58,778 nucleotides of DNA. It comes from Chlorokybus atmophyticus. Lineage: Eukaryota; Streptophyta; Chlorokybophyceae; Chlorokybales; Chlorokybaceae. Below, piece by piece: positions 12,636-24,142 of the stretch. Each line of letters begins with the position of its first letter. The first letter of the stretch is position 1. The translations under genes were made by a program, and so were the position numbers. The DNA is taken from contig RHPI01001855.1 of assembly GCA_009103225.1 (NCBI GenBank), positions 74,518 through 133,295 of the forward strand, read 5' to 3'. The notes beneath the pieces were generated by a model. The model saw nothing but the letters and a program-made list of their open reading frames with translations. It did not search any database and had not been told where the DNA came from.

Positions 12636-12953
12636 TCCAAGCCTTGCATGCTTGCCCATCAGCTCATGCACTTGCTGCACCGTGCGTGCGTGGCATTTTT
12701 TGCTTGCACGCACTACATGGCAGGGTTTTGAGCTGATTGTGCATGCTAGTTAGTGCGTCCAGCTGCGTGCACACTTGCATGCACGGTGTGGGTCGTTCTA
12801 CACGCTGATTTGAGCATTACTTGTGTGTTCTTGGTGCACATACACAGCATTACACACGCATTGGCTTGTTGCTGCACCAGCTGCGCGTGTGCGTGTGTGT
12901 GCGCGCGTGTGCGCGTGAGTGCATCTGTTATAAGGACCTCACCTTGTGGTGTT

Positions 12954-13486
12954 GGCTCTAACCTTTGTGGCAATGGCTGAGCAAGAGCATACAGCAAGAT
13001 GGAGGTATCTTGGGGCAATGATGTTGCTAAGACCACCCGACAGCTTACCACTTTGGTTGCCACGTTGTGTGAGCAGAGTTACAGCAACAACACGAGGCCA
13101 ACATAGCTCAATGGCAACGGTCAAGTGACATCGTTGACTGTGCAATCCCAAGTAAGGGACATGTTGGTGCATCTGTTGATGCTAGTGTATAGAACCACGG
13201 AGAGCGTAAGCGTAGCCGTGAAGCACAGCACTGTGAAGCTGAAGCTGATGCTGCTTGGGGCCATGCTCTCATGTATGAGGGACATGAAGAGAGCAAGAAG
13301 CCATGTATACAACAGGGATTGCCAATGGCTAGCTTCTCTGTGGACGTCGATACGCAATGTGCTTTCAGGGACTTGATGTCACGCCTTCCCCAACCATGCA
13401 ATGTCGCTGTGTGGGGGAACGAGTTGGGTGTACAGGTAGATACTCAATTCATGCAGCACGACTGCGTCGCAAATTTTGCACGGTGA
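12954..13486 (+). pseudogene. Decayed gag region of gypsy element 1, N-terminal part
   Basis: An ATG at 12972 starts a frame beginning M-A-E-Q-E-H. Coding-like sequence passes among frames up to TGA at 13484-13486, with segments such as TTRQLTTLVATLCEQSY and QPCNVAVWGNELGV. This position between PBS and protease is where gag belongs, but I see no gag family signature here. The frame changes indicate decay. The frame ends at the left edge of a probable insertion (13484-15149). Confidence 0.4.
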
Positions 13487-13569
13487 CTGACCAGGGATTG
13501 AGGGACTGACGGGTGCCTGACCCTACCTAACCCTGCCTGACATGTCACTCCTGAACTGTTGGGTCTGCC

Positions 13570-13990
13570 GTCGGCTAATGTGGACTGTTGTTGACGGCCA
13601 ACCGACGGTCGATGGGTACATGCAACGGCGGCCTGCCTAATATGGCAAGCACGTAACTTGCAGTGACGGCCAACCGCTGGTCGGTCATTGTGCCAGATGG
13701 CGACCTACCTATTGTGGCAAACAAGTCACTTCTCGGTAACTTATAGTAACGGCCGATTGTTGGTCGGCCATTGCGCGCGGCGACTGCTTTTTGTAGCAAA
13801 CAAATCACCTTTAGGTCATCATGTATAGTAACGGCCGACCGTCGGTCGTAGCCTAGCCGGCATGTTGTATGCGCGGCGGCCTGCCTGTTGTGGCAAGCAA
13901 GTCGCCTTTGAGTGACTTGTGGTGCCGGTCGACGTCGATCGTCACCTAACCGTGACACATTATGCGCGGCGACGGTCTTATAGTGACAAG
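13570..13990. repeat. Minisatellite, about five units of 80-95 bases
   Basis: Units contain, in order, ACGGCCGACCGTCGGTCG-type palindromes, GCGCGGCGGCCTGCCTGTTG, and TGGCAAGCAAGTCACCTT. They are strongly diverged. The palindromic core could fold into short hairpins. Confidence 0.6.
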
Positions 13991-14065
13991 CACGTGACCA
14001 GCAGTTCCTATTTGTCGCCGCGTACTGCCGGCAAGTCGGGAGTATTCGTTAATTATTGATAGTTG

Positions 14066-14100
14066 ATTGCATCGTATGATAGTCTATCATTCGATGCAAT
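14066..14100. repeat. Inverted repeat, 17-base arms, 1-base loop
   Basis: Arms 14066-14082 and 14084-14100 are complementary except for one mismatch (ATTGCATCGTATGATAG against CTATCATTCGATGCAAT). Confidence 0.85.
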
Positions 14101-14140
14101 TAACGTACCATTGACATAGTACGATGCTTCCATTGTGGCA

Positions 14141-14180
14141 ATGGCACAATCGTACCATTACAAGGGTACGATTGTGCCAT
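14141..14180. repeat. Perfect inverted repeat, 16-base arms
   Basis: ATGGCACAATCGTACC (14141-14156) is followed after ATTACAAG by its exact reverse complement (14165-14180). Confidence 0.92.
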
Positions 14181-14262
14181 CGTGTCTTCGGCAATTCAAA
14201 CGCCCAACGGCTTCAACACTGTCAAGTTCAAGTTGGACACTTGAATTGAGCGTTGTGCAGGG

Positions 14263-14265
14263 GCT

Positions 14266-14299
<34 letters not shown>

Positions 14300-14620
14300 T
14301 GGCGGTGGCGGCGGCGATCGACAGTAGGTGAGTCTGTCCGCTTGTGTGTTATAGTTGTGTTGTGCGCAAGTACACCTGCAGCCCAACCGCCCTTCTTGCC
14401 TCAAGGCGGCGGCTAGACCAACCAACCAGACCAGGCTAGGCCAGGCGGCGGCGGCGGCGCAGTGTGAGAGGCGGCGGCGATGGCGAGGTAAGCTTGCTTG
14501 TGTGTCATGACGTTGTGTTGTTCGCTCAAGCTAACCGCCTTTGCTGCCTCATGGCGACCAGGCCAGGCCGACCAGGCCAGGCGGCGGCGGCGGCGCAGGA
14601 GCGGAGGAGGAGGAGCGGCG
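14263..14620. repeat. GGC-repeat and GACCAGGCCAGG-rich duplicated segment
   Basis: Runs of GGCGGCGG at 14265-14316, 14443-14460 and 14579-14600 alternate with a roughly 140-base unit present twice. Each unit contains GCTTGTGTGT, GTTGTGTTGT, ACCGCC and GACCAGGCTAGGCCAGGCGG. The frames it opens encode only Arg or Pro runs and are not genes. Confidence 0.7.
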
Positions 14621-15156
14621 ATGAAGAATAGTATAGGGATAGTTGCAGTAGTAGTGGTAGACTACTACTGCAGGTACTTGTTGTAGCTTAGTGTAGTTTA
14701 CATTGCGCATAGCAACGTTACAATTGTAACAGACTAACTTCATACTATCATATGTGTTTTTCCATAATCACGTTCACAGCATGACACGCACGTGTAGTAC
14801 CTAATTATGATGGAACGGTACCAATAGGTACCTTTTAAGGTACACATCAATAATGGCAGGTAACATGAGGTGCCTGTCAGTCACGCTTAGGCAGCGTACG
14901 ATTGCCGGTTAGTTACGCATAAGTACCTGAAGGTGACTGATGTGTAATTGACCAGTGCCTGACAGTCGAGCTCAGTTATCATACAGTTGCCGGTGCGTAA
15001 CTAACAGGTGCCTGTTAGTTACGCACAGTCACCTAATAGGGACTGAATTGTAACGGTTAGGGACTGATAGTAACGGAAGTTATACTCAGGTGTCTGTATC
15101 GAGATTACAGGTGGACTGAGCCACGACAGTCTAGCTGAGTATCCTCAGGTGCACGG

Positions 15157-15520
15157 CCGTTGCCAATATTTAGTCGGCCGACAGGGGAAACATTTTGCAC
15201 AGTGTGCGGGCAAGTGTGTCTTGCTCAATGCACCTGTTGACGAGTTGTTAAACATGCTCAAGCACTATGTGGATTGCAAGAGCAAGAGTGCGCACAACAC
15301 AAGTGCATGCGTGGTTGTACCCAAGCGTCCCTGGGTTGTGGACTCGCTTTGTTAAAGGCATGCAGGTTCTGGGAGAGGTCAAGCTAGGTAAGGGGCAGAT
15401 GCGTGTGTTGTATGACCCCCCTGCCATACATGAGGTAAGTACTCTGGACTTGACTTGGTTGTTCAAGGCTTTTGTTGCGCATGTGCCGCATCTTGATGAT
15501 AGACACGGGCACACCTAAGA
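15157..15520 (+). pseudogene. Decayed gag region of gypsy element 1, C-terminal part
   Basis: Coding-like sequence GKHFAQCAGKCVLLNAPVD and MLKHYVDCKSKSAH runs to 15352. It then continues in another frame with FVKGMQVLGEVKLGKGQMRV to about 15500. It directly precedes the protease. No CCHC zinc knuckle is complete. Function is inferred from position only. Confidence 0.4.
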
Positions 15521-18500
15521 ACTTCGTGAGTGAATCTCTTGTGCGACGCTTAGGCATTCGTGTCAGCAAGTGTGATGACACGGTTGTTGCCTTGAACAAG
15601 CTTGAGATCCCCGTGCGGGGAGTTGTACGCTTGTCTGTGCGTGTGCAAGGCTATCATGCTCAGCTCAAGTGGTCATCCCAGTAGAGGTGCCAGGCGTGGA
15701 TGTCATTGTTGGCAGCCATTGGGAGCAAGCATGTGGCTTACGTACAGACGCAAACACAAAACTTTGCAGTGTACGCACAGGTCGAGGTCGTGTGACGTTG
15801 CATGCAAATGGGCACAATGTTGCGCCCACTGTTAGCTCTGTTGATGATGCATCGAGTACAGATGTCTTATGTTCTTTGTTGAGTGCCATGCAGGTGAAGC
15901 GGGCTGTTCGCCATGGAGCTCAACCTCTTCTATTGCTCGTCCGGCCAGTCGGCAACGACGACACTTCAACCTCAATGGGTGAGACCGGTGGCAAGCCACC
16001 AGACACGGCCCTTGAAAGTCTGTTGTCTGATGTGTTTCGAGCTGAACTGCCTGCATTGCCACCTGAGAGGGACGTCTGGCATACGATCCCTCTAGAGTCT
16101 TATGCACAGCCTCCGTTCAAACCTGTGTATAGGCTGAGTCCAGCTGAATATGCGGACATGGAGGGGCAGATCAAGGCCTTGCTTGAGAAGGGATTGATTG
16201 AGCCAAGTAGCTCTCCTTTCGGAGCACCCATTCTTTTCGTACCTAGGAAGGACGGCAGGCTACGCATGTGCGTAGACTATAGGGCCTTGAACAAGCTGAC
16301 CATCAAGAACAGGTATCCGCTGCCAAGGATAGATGATTTGCTTGATCAACTGAGCGGCGCCTCAGTGTTCAGCTCCTTGGATCTCATCAGTGGGTACCAT
16401 CAGATCCGGATCACACCGGAAGATGTGCCCAAGACAGCGTTCAGAACACCTGTGGGACACTTTTAGTACAAAGTGCTGCCTTTTGGTCTGACGAATGCGC
16501 CGGCCACCTTTCAAGCTATGATGAACCGTGTGTTTCACAAGCTGATCGGGAAGACAGTGCTCGTATATCTTGATGATATACTTGTGTTCAGCAGGGATGC
16601 TAACATGCACGTCGCGCAAGTGCGCGAGATGTTGGAAACGCTATGTGCGCACCGTTTCTATGCTTACATGCCCAAGTGCGAGTTTGGCAAGAAGGAACTA
16701 GAGTTCCTCGGGCACATTGTGCGCAAGGAGGGCGTGCACCCTGACCCAAGGAATGTTGCTAAGGTCAAGGATTGGCCTAGTCCCAAAAATGTGCACGAGC
16801 TGCGCGCATTCTTAGTCTTGAGCAACTACTTCCGCAAGTACATTCTGGGTTACTCGTCGCGTGTTGCCCCTCTCACTGGTCTGTTGCGTGACAAGGTCGT
16901 GTGGAAGTGGTCACAGAGGCAGCAAGAAGCCTTTGCGTCCATCAAAGAGGCTTTGGTGACAGCGCCTGTGTTGCAGCTGCCGGACTTCACCAAGCCCTTT
17001 GAGGTAAACTGTGATGCATCTGTTGAAGGCACTGGTGCTGTGTTGCTCCAGAGTGGGCACCCCCTTGCTTATGCTAGCAAGAAGTTCTCTCCTGTTAAGA
17101 GGAACTATACAACAACTGAGCAAGAGTTGTTGGGGGTAGTCCATGCGCTACAAGAGTGGCGTTGCTATCCAAAGGGGGTGGAAGGCGGGTTTAGTGTGAT
17201 CACGGACCACAACCCCCTTGTTTTTTTTCAGACCCAACCAACCTTGTCAAGAAGACAAGCGAGGTGGGCTGAGTACTTGTTTAGATTCAACTTTACATGG
17301 GTTTACAGACCAGGGAGAGTGAATGTGGCAGACCCTTTGAGCCGTTCGCTATTGCTGTTGGCAGTGACAACACGTGCACGTGCACGAAGCCAAGGGTGGG
17401 CACAAGCAAGTGATGCTAGTGCCAGTACTTTCGAGTTGCCAACTGTGCATGAGCAAGCTGTCAATGAGACACCAGTGGCAACAGAGACCAGCGAGATGCC
17501 AACTGAGCTCGAGAGAGCAGACAGTGAAGCACCGTTGGTAGTGCATGAGCCAAGTGGGGAGGACCCAATGGCCGTTGATGTGGAAGACGTTATACAGCGT
17601 TTGCCTAGTGCTTATGCACTTGACACATGGTTTGTTCAGTTGCTGAAGCAGGCAGACGACAAGATCACTTGTCACAAAGGCCTCTAGTACCGTGAGGGCA
17701 AGTTAATATTGCCAAATGCACTCGGCTTGAGGCAAGAGTGTTTGTTTGAGGCACACAATTCCGTGTACAGTGGGCACATGGGAATGGCAAAGACCATCAA
17801 GCAGTTGCAGAAACAGTATTGGTGGCCGAGCTTGGATGCTGATGCATCCAAATGTGTCGCGTGTTGTGACACTTGTCAAAGAGACAAGGCCTCGCGCAGG
17901 AAGCCAGCAGGGTTGTTGAAGCCCTTGGCTATTCCCAACTATCAATAGGAGAGTGTGAGCATGGATTTGATCACAGATCTACCTGTGACAAAGAAGGGAC
18001 ATAGTGCTGTCATTGTCTTTGTTGATCGCTTGACCAAGATGGTCAGATTTGAGCCCTGTCGCACAGACATTGATGCGCAAGAGTTTGCGTTTGTCTTTGT
18101 GAACTCGGTGTTTAGATCATACGGTGTACCCAAAGAGTTGGTGTCTGACCGTGACCCCAAGTTTGTGAGCCAGTTCTGGCAGGCTGTGTGCCGGTACTTG
18201 GGGACTAAGCAGAGCTTGAGCACTGCTTACCATCCACAGAGTGACGGACAGACGGAGCGCGTCAATCAGGTGTTGGAAGATGTGCTACGCCACTACACGT
18301 CACCCAAATTCGATGATTGGGATGTGTACCTGCCACTTGCTAAGTTCGCTGTGAACAATGCATGGCATGAGTCGCTAAGAAGCACTCCTTTCTATCTGAA
18401 CTACGGTCGTCATGTGTTGACACCCATGTCTCTAAATGTCGAGCCATTCAGCAAAGTGCCGATGGCTAGAGACTTCACAGAGAGCATGCATGCCTCGTTG

Positions 18501-19064
18501 GCACATGCAAAAGACTGCTTGAGAGCAGCACAAGACAGGCAAAAGATGTATGCCAACAGGCAACGTAGGCCTGGAGATGAGCTCCAAGTTGGAGATCAAG
18601 TGTTGTTGAGCTCGAAGAACACTCGACTCAAAACAAGCGGGGTACGCAAGTTGCTACCAAGATGGCTGGGTCCATTCCGCATTACCGACAGTGTTGGTGA
18701 CCGTGCCTTTCGGCTCGACTTGCCGAAGAGCATGCGAGTACATGATGTGGTTTATGTAGCACTGCTGAAACAGTACAAGAGTGACGGTCCAGTGCAACCC
18801 CCTCCCCCTCCAGTTGAGGTTGAGGGCGATCTCGAGTATGAGGTTGAGGCCATTGTTGGCAAACGGTTCAGAAAGTACAAGAAGAACTTTTGGATCCAAT
18901 ACCTGGTGAAGTGGCTTGGTTATGGCGAAGAGCATAACACCTGGGAGGCGAAAACCAACTTGGCAAACTGTGCTGCCTTGTTGGAGGAGTTTGAGAATGA
19001 GCTCAAAAATCCACAGGTGCCACTTGAGAGCGTGTGCTCAGAGCTACTAGTGCTAAGCCTGTAG
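15472..19064 (+). pseudogene. Ty3/gypsy pol (protease-RT-RNase H-integrase-chromodomain), broken
   Basis: The aspartic protease starts in one frame with ILMIDTGTPKNFV (DTG at 15502). It shifts frame near 15665 and finishes with [16 protein letters not shown]. From 15669 a single frame runs to the stop at 19062-19064, broken only by TAG at 16464, 17685 and 17946. RT carries YLDD at 16566-16577. RNase H has VNCDASVEGTGAVLLQSG. Integrase has the HHCC zinc motif (17.75-17.89 kb, CVACCDTCQRDKA) and the DRLTKM, DRDPKFVSQFW and HPQSDGQTERVNQ core. A chromodomain (EVEAIVGKRF, YLVKWLGYGEEHNTWE) ends the protein. Compared with gypsy element 2, the three TAG codons replace Glu, Leu and Trp positions. 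The enzyme is lost, but the frame is almost unbroken by indels over 3.4 kb. Confidence 0.93.
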
Positions 19065-19270
19065 GAGCATGTGCGCGAGCATGCCCACAGCATCTTCATG
19101 TGACATACCAACACCGCATGCACTGGTACACAGTATCAGAGTTGGTTGTCACTCCCACGACTTGCACTACTTTCACGTGAAGCACTGCCACTCAGTTGGG
19201 CCTGGCCTGCCTGGCTGCGGTTTGTGCGGGACTAGTGTCCCACCCTTTTGCAACGCGGTTGTTGCAATGC

Positions 19271-19283
19271 AAGTGGGGAGGAA
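19271..19283 (+). other. Polypurine tract of gypsy element 1
   Basis: AAGTGGGGAGGAA directly abuts the TG of the right LTR. This is the expected plus-strand priming site. Confidence 0.8.
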
Positions 19284-20300
19284 TGTCACGCCCACATGGC
19301 AGGCAAAAGTCATTCTCTGTCCCTTACTTATGTGGTAAGTAAGATGAGACCAAGTGGGGACCCACACTATGCAAGCGTGTGTAGTGCTTGTGGGTGTGCT
19401 CTCATATAGGTCTGCTCTAGAGCCTGTGCGGCCTTGAGCATGATGAACTACACAAGGCATGATGGCAAGCACAGGGCTGATCATAGCCGATGAGACATCA
19501 TGTAATGTACAGAGACATATGTGTGCATATGTCCGCATGTGTATGCATGTGTTTGCATATGTGTGCACATGTACGCATATGAGTGCATATGCGTGCATGA
19601 GAGATATGTATTAGATGTATGCATGTATACGCATGCATGCGCATATGTGTGCATATGCGCGCATATGTATGCATAAGGATGCATATGTATGCATGAGTGT
19701 GATGTCCTAGGCTGATGTGACCAGCCAAGGACGTTCACAACGTCCAAGGATGGTGAGTGTGATGTCCTAGGCTGATGTGACCAGCCTAGGGACGTTTACA
19801 ATGTCCGAGGCTGATGTGTGATCAGTCTTGGGCGTTGAAAGAGGTGCAAGGGCTGATGTGGCAGCCCTAGACATGAGTTGTGGTCAATGCAGCCATGACA
19901 AGGCATGTAGCCTTGGACTTGGATGTTCTAAGTCGGAGAGCAGCAAAGAGAGGGTATATGAACGGCCTCAACATGTGTTGAGGCAGCTCAGCATGTGCAT
20001 ACTCGACTCTTGTGTGTGGGGTGCCTAGTTTAGTTGTTCAAGGGGCTCTCCCTCTCATCCCATGTGGGGTGTGATGTCCGTGGCAGCTTTGCACATGTGT
20101 GTAAAGTGTGCTTGAGTGTGTGAGTGTGTGGGAGCTGAGTAGAGAGGTTGGTGTCATCCTCTCCTTCCTTGATGCGGTGCTGTGACTTCCTCTGCAAGGT
20201 ACTGCACCAGTGACGCTGGTAGGGCTTCCAGTAGTAAGTTCTTGTGCTTGTGCATAAGTTCGCCAAGCCGCCCAGCAAGTAAGTGAGTGGTATCGTTACA
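19284..20300 (+). repeat. 3' LTR of gypsy element 1
   Basis: 1017 bases, the same length as the 5' LTR with scattered substitutions (for example CACATGGCAG for CACAGGGCAG). GTCCA follows at 20301-20305. Confidence 0.95.
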
Positions 20301-20591
20301 GTCCATTAGCTCCCTCTCTTTTTTTTCATCCTTGCCACTGAGTGTTTGGGTGCTCTCCTGCGCATCACTCCTGAGGTTGAAGGTATACGGTTACAAAACT
20401 CGGATGACCTGCAGGACGAGGCCCACGAGCTAAAGTACACAGGATACGCGGACGACACGGAGGTCTACATTGCTCTCACCCCGAGCAGCTTCCACGCCCT
20501 TCGCAAAGTCCTGGACCTGTATTGCTTGACCTCGGATTCCAGTCTCAACCTGAGGAAGTCGAAAGGCATTCTTCTTAGTCCTCCCTCGGAT

Positions 20592-20675
<84 letters not shown>

Positions 20676-22523
20676 NGGACCAGCTGTTCACCGAGGTGAT
20701 AGCCAAGATGCGGCGCAAGCTTAACCTATGGTCGCGCCAGCACTTATCCTTGGTGGGGCGGGCTCTTACAGCCAACCAGACCGTCCTGTCATGTCTCTGA
20801 TATCTAGCAGCGATAGCCTCTCCCCCAGCGACGGATCTCAGACAGCTGACCGCCAACTGCAGGGGGTACATATGGCGGCATGACCCCGAGCAGCGTGCCA
20901 AAGGCCAGCAAGTAAACTGGCCCACTGATTGCTTGCCCAAGCGGCTTGGGGGCCTAGGGGTGCTGCACCCGACATGGCAAACCACGGCTTTACTAGCCAA
21001 GTGGGCTGCCCGCTTGATGGACCCCACATGGGTGGAATGGAAGGTGCTGGGCTTTCATCAGGTTGACATGTGGGGTACTGAGCACCTCCCCTTACGGACA
21101 GGCCTTTCTCGCTTGATACGCGGTACCTGAAGGGGCGGCCCTGTACGCTGTCGGCCTGCCCATTCGGCACCTTCCGGTGCATTGGCGCAACATCTTTCAG
21201 GCGTGGATGCAGGTCCGCCCTACTACGCCGTCACGAACAAATTTTGATGAGGTTTTAAGACAACCTCTCTTTCACAATGCACACGTTGTGGACGCGCTCG
21301 GCCAGGTGGTGGGTGGCTTTCAACCTTCCAGGCGCTACTGGCGGCACTGGGCAGAGGCAGGCTTTCTCACGGTGGCAACGCTTTGGGATAGTGTTCTGCG
21401 TTGACCATATCCAGCTTCTACCCTTGCACTATGGGTGCCCTCGGATGCTAGGGCGGAAAAACACGAAGCCGAGCTGTGGAACCTCCTTCCGGCAGCTTGG
21501 CGCCTGCTGCTGCACGGCAGGAAAGGGTGTCCTACTGTTGGAGAGTGGTGGGGCCTTCTCACTCCTGATCACAAGGTCAGTGCGGCACTGCGTGCAGAGT
21601 CCACACACGGCCAGCTCTGTACCGGCTTGCTCTTTCCTCTTGTCGGCGATGAGGGAGACATCCTCGCCTCTCCCTCCTCGTTCACGACGGGCATCTCCAC
21701 GTTGCAGCGCATCCGGGTCTTGCAAGAGCCTGTGCGCTGGCGAGGCAATCCCGCCATCAGCTCCCCGGCATGGTTGGCATTGCCCGACACTCAACGCTAC
21801 CTGGGGTGGCGTGTAGCGGGGGGAGCTCCCTTGCACGTCCTGCATATGGACCCGGCGTTGTCTGTATGGGGAACGCAGGCGTCTTCCCCGCAGCAACCCC
21901 TCTCGTTATGGGATTACACGATCAAGTTTGGCTACACCCTCCTCAGCACACCGCACGCACATCAGGCGCCCGCATTGCGCCGATGGGATCCTGAGCAACA
22001 CCCGGTATCGTGGCCGGCGCACTGGTCGCGCCTGCACAAGACACCCTTGGCGGCTCCCCTTTTTCCCTCTCCTTTTCCTAGCTCCTGTTTCACACTTCGT
22101 TTCCCACTTCTCACACACAACTCCGTCCAGTTTGGTTGACTCTTTGTGCATTGACTCTCTGGCACATCTGGGTGGCCAGGTGTTCGGTGATGTACTCAGG
22201 GTCCTCTCCCTCCTCAACTGTCATTGTGTGCTCTTTCGCTTCCAGTGTTCAGATTCGGGCCAAGGAGGGGTGGCTTCTAGTCACGTCCTCGCCATAGGAA
22301 GACATTCGACTTGCTCGTTTCACAACCTTCACGGACTCGTGGGCTTGCCACTCTATCCTCTGCTCTACAACCTGGGCTTCTCCTCGGATACACTGGCATA
22401 CACTAGATATTAGTGTTCGTGATGTGTTCTCTATTAATTAGCATATACTAGCCTTTTTGTCGCCTTCAACTCTTGCATGTTTCTTCTTAATACATTTCTC
22501 TTGTTTGGGTTTAAAAAAAGAAA
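20301..22523 (+). mobile_element. LINE-1 copy, 3' part of reverse transcriptase to poly-A tail
   Basis: This continues the LINE interrupted at 11599. It starts in the RT palm (GCPLAPSLFF across the junction) and carries the catalytic YADDT motif (LKYTGYADDTEVYIAL, about 20430-20475). A run of 83 C plus one N (20593-20676) replaces part of the frame. Beyond it come MRRKLNLWSRQHLSLVGRAL and PKRLGGLGVLHPTWQT, the usual post-RT region, then DEVLRQPLF. TGA codons at 20799, 21128 and 21402 fall where the LINE at 54-57.9 kb has Arg or other sense codons. The 3' end has AAAAAAAG at 22513-22520. The element sits in the spacer or intron between the OTU exons and the minus-strand exon at 22585. Confidence 0.87.
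20593..20676. repeat. 83-base poly-C run ending in N
   Basis: An uninterrupted C run followed by one N occurs inside LINE coding sequence, where the sister LINE has ordinary codons. It is most likely a sequencing or assembly artefact, though long C runs also occur at 36.3, 37.1 and 37.7 kb. Confidence 0.8.
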
Positions 22524-22584
22524 GTGTCCCCCAGGTGTATGCCGCCAGCTGCTGCCTTCTTATCACATTAAGTGAGCTCCTTCA

Positions 22585-23140
22585 TCAGGATTTGTACATC
22601 TCCATCTTTGAATCAACATCGAGCGCGCAGTAGTCCATGCTGTTCTGCAGAGCTACTTTGATGTCGAGCACCATGTTGTCCCAAGAGATTCCTTCACGCT
22701 TCTTGGTCCGTCTAGCACTATTCCACTGTCTGAGTATCGCTTTGTAATAAGCGCTTGCTTTAGCCACAATGTCTTCATCGGATTGGGTTGCCTAATGCTT
22801 CTCAGGCTGCTCTAGTGTTTTCAGCTTCTTCTCTGGTAACAATGAGCATACATGTTAAGCACCAGTGTGAGCAAGCATGAGATTTGAGTTGAGAAGAAAA
22901 TACAGCACAAAATTACCTACAGGCTGCAAGACAGGTTCATTCTCAGGCTTCTCTTGTCTTTTCATATTCTTCTCTGTTGAGAATAAGCATACATGTTAAG
23001 CACCAGTATGAGCAAGCATGAGATTCATGAGAAGCATGAGATTAGAGATGAGAAGCTAAAACATCACAAAGTTACCTGCAGGCAGCTGGTCTCCAATGCG
23101 AACCAGTTTGCGCTTGGCAAGCATGATAAACAACCCAATA
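22585..23140 (-). CDS. C-terminal tail exons of the tnp2/Ulp1 gene or a neighbour; duplicated small exons
   Basis: On the minus strand three short exons can be proposed. One ends LVRIGDQLPAG near 23074. A second encodes NMKRQEKPENEPVLQPV (about 22980-22925). A third runs from about 22833 to 22585 and encodes KKLKTLEQPEKH, then TAG (22792), then ATQSDEDIVAKASAYYKAIL and GISWDNMVLDIKVALQNSMD. The two introns share a nearly identical 60-base core (CATACATGTTAAGCACCAGT, GAGCAAGCATGAGATT), so an exon-intron unit was duplicated. A decayed further copy at 23245-23300 has Glu in place of the TAG. No family is recognised. It lies downstream of the Ulp1 exons and may be their tail. Confidence 0.4.
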
Positions 23141-24142
23141 AGCCACTAAGCAAAATAACAAGCACAAAGAGAAACACAGACAAGAGGCCTTGATGCACGA
23201 GGCCTTAAGCACGAGGCCGCCCCTGTGCACCAACCAGCACAAGCATTATTCGTCGGACTGGGTTGCCTCAAGCTTCTCAGGCTGCTCTGGTGTTTTCAGC
23301 ACAACAACAAGCACAAAGAGGAATACAGACAAGCGGCCTTAACACCGGTAATATCGAGACCCGCGGAAACTTGAACATTCAGGCTACGTGGTGTGAATAT
23401 TCAGCTACTGTTGTCGCAATCGACCTTTTCACTTGCTTTTTGGGTGAATCTTCACCTGTACTCGTGCTATGTGTCCTACCCCTGCCAATATTAGATCACG
23501 GTGTCCACTCATATGTCAAGTGAATCTTTGGTTTTCTTGTAGGTGAAACGTGTCTGCTAATATAAGTTGTAAATGTTTACGTGCATATAGATTAAAGATT
23601 CACCGTCACTCACCTGCCACTTGACAATCCACTAACTACCCCCAACATTCATTGACAATGTGGATAAATCTTATATTTTGACGAACTTATGTATCACAGA
23701 CATTGTGTAAAATCTGCGTCCTAAACCCGAATGATTGTGCATTGCATCATGTTAACTTTAATGAAAAATTATTATATTCCACTGCCAACTCATAAAAACA
23801 TCATGTTGTGATTTTGATTCAGTCCTAAGTGTGAGTGAAAAACCAAGCTACTGCACTGTTGCATTCATGCTAATCAATGTGTTTACTAATACCACTAGTG
23901 TTTTACACAAGCCGCTTAGCTTAACCATAACCACCCTACGCATGGCAGCTATGCTTGCAGACTATCCATCAATCTTTGCAGGCTTCTTCTCAAGCTATCT
24001 GCTTCTTGAGGACGAAACCAATTACTTTGCAGCTGCGCACCACACAACGACATGTGGTTACTCAGCACATATTAACCAACAAAGTATGTCATGCATACAC
24101 CTTCCACTTGAGGACATAGCACAACACATATACTTGTTGTAC

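Larger units (their letters stand above)
13484..15149. mobile_element. Probable non-autonomous insertion inside gypsy element 1
   Basis: This 1.67 kb stretch looks unlike its neighbours. It has no coding signal and is packed with minisatellite, GGC repeats and perfect inverted repeats. TGCACGG occurs at both edges (13477-13483 and 15150-15156), a possible 7-8 base target duplication. Joining the flanks at that repeat lets the gag-like frame read on (VANFAR to PLPIFSRPTGE). No terminal inverted repeat was recognised, so the class is unknown; hAT-like is a guess from the duplication length and the GACCAGG-rich interior. Confidence 0.45.
11600..20300 (+). mobile_element. Ty3/gypsy chromodomain retrotransposon 1, decayed, 8701 bases
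   Basis: Two direct LTRs of 1017 bases (11600-12616 and 19284-20300) start TGTCACG and end GTTACA. They are flanked by the 5-base duplication GTCCA. Between them, in order, are a primer-binding-site candidate (12618), decayed gag, protease, RT, RNase H, integrase and chromodomain (to 19064), and a purine tract before the right LTR. The LTRs differ at roughly 20 positions (about 2 percent by eye), so the insertion is older than gypsy element 2. The pol frame holds three TAG codons and a protease frameshift, so it cannot act on its own. It sits inside the LINE, which is therefore older. Confidence 0.95.

Noticed and set aside
14135-14425. Arg-rich and Pro-rich open frames
   Set aside because: They are translations of GGC/GCC repeats.
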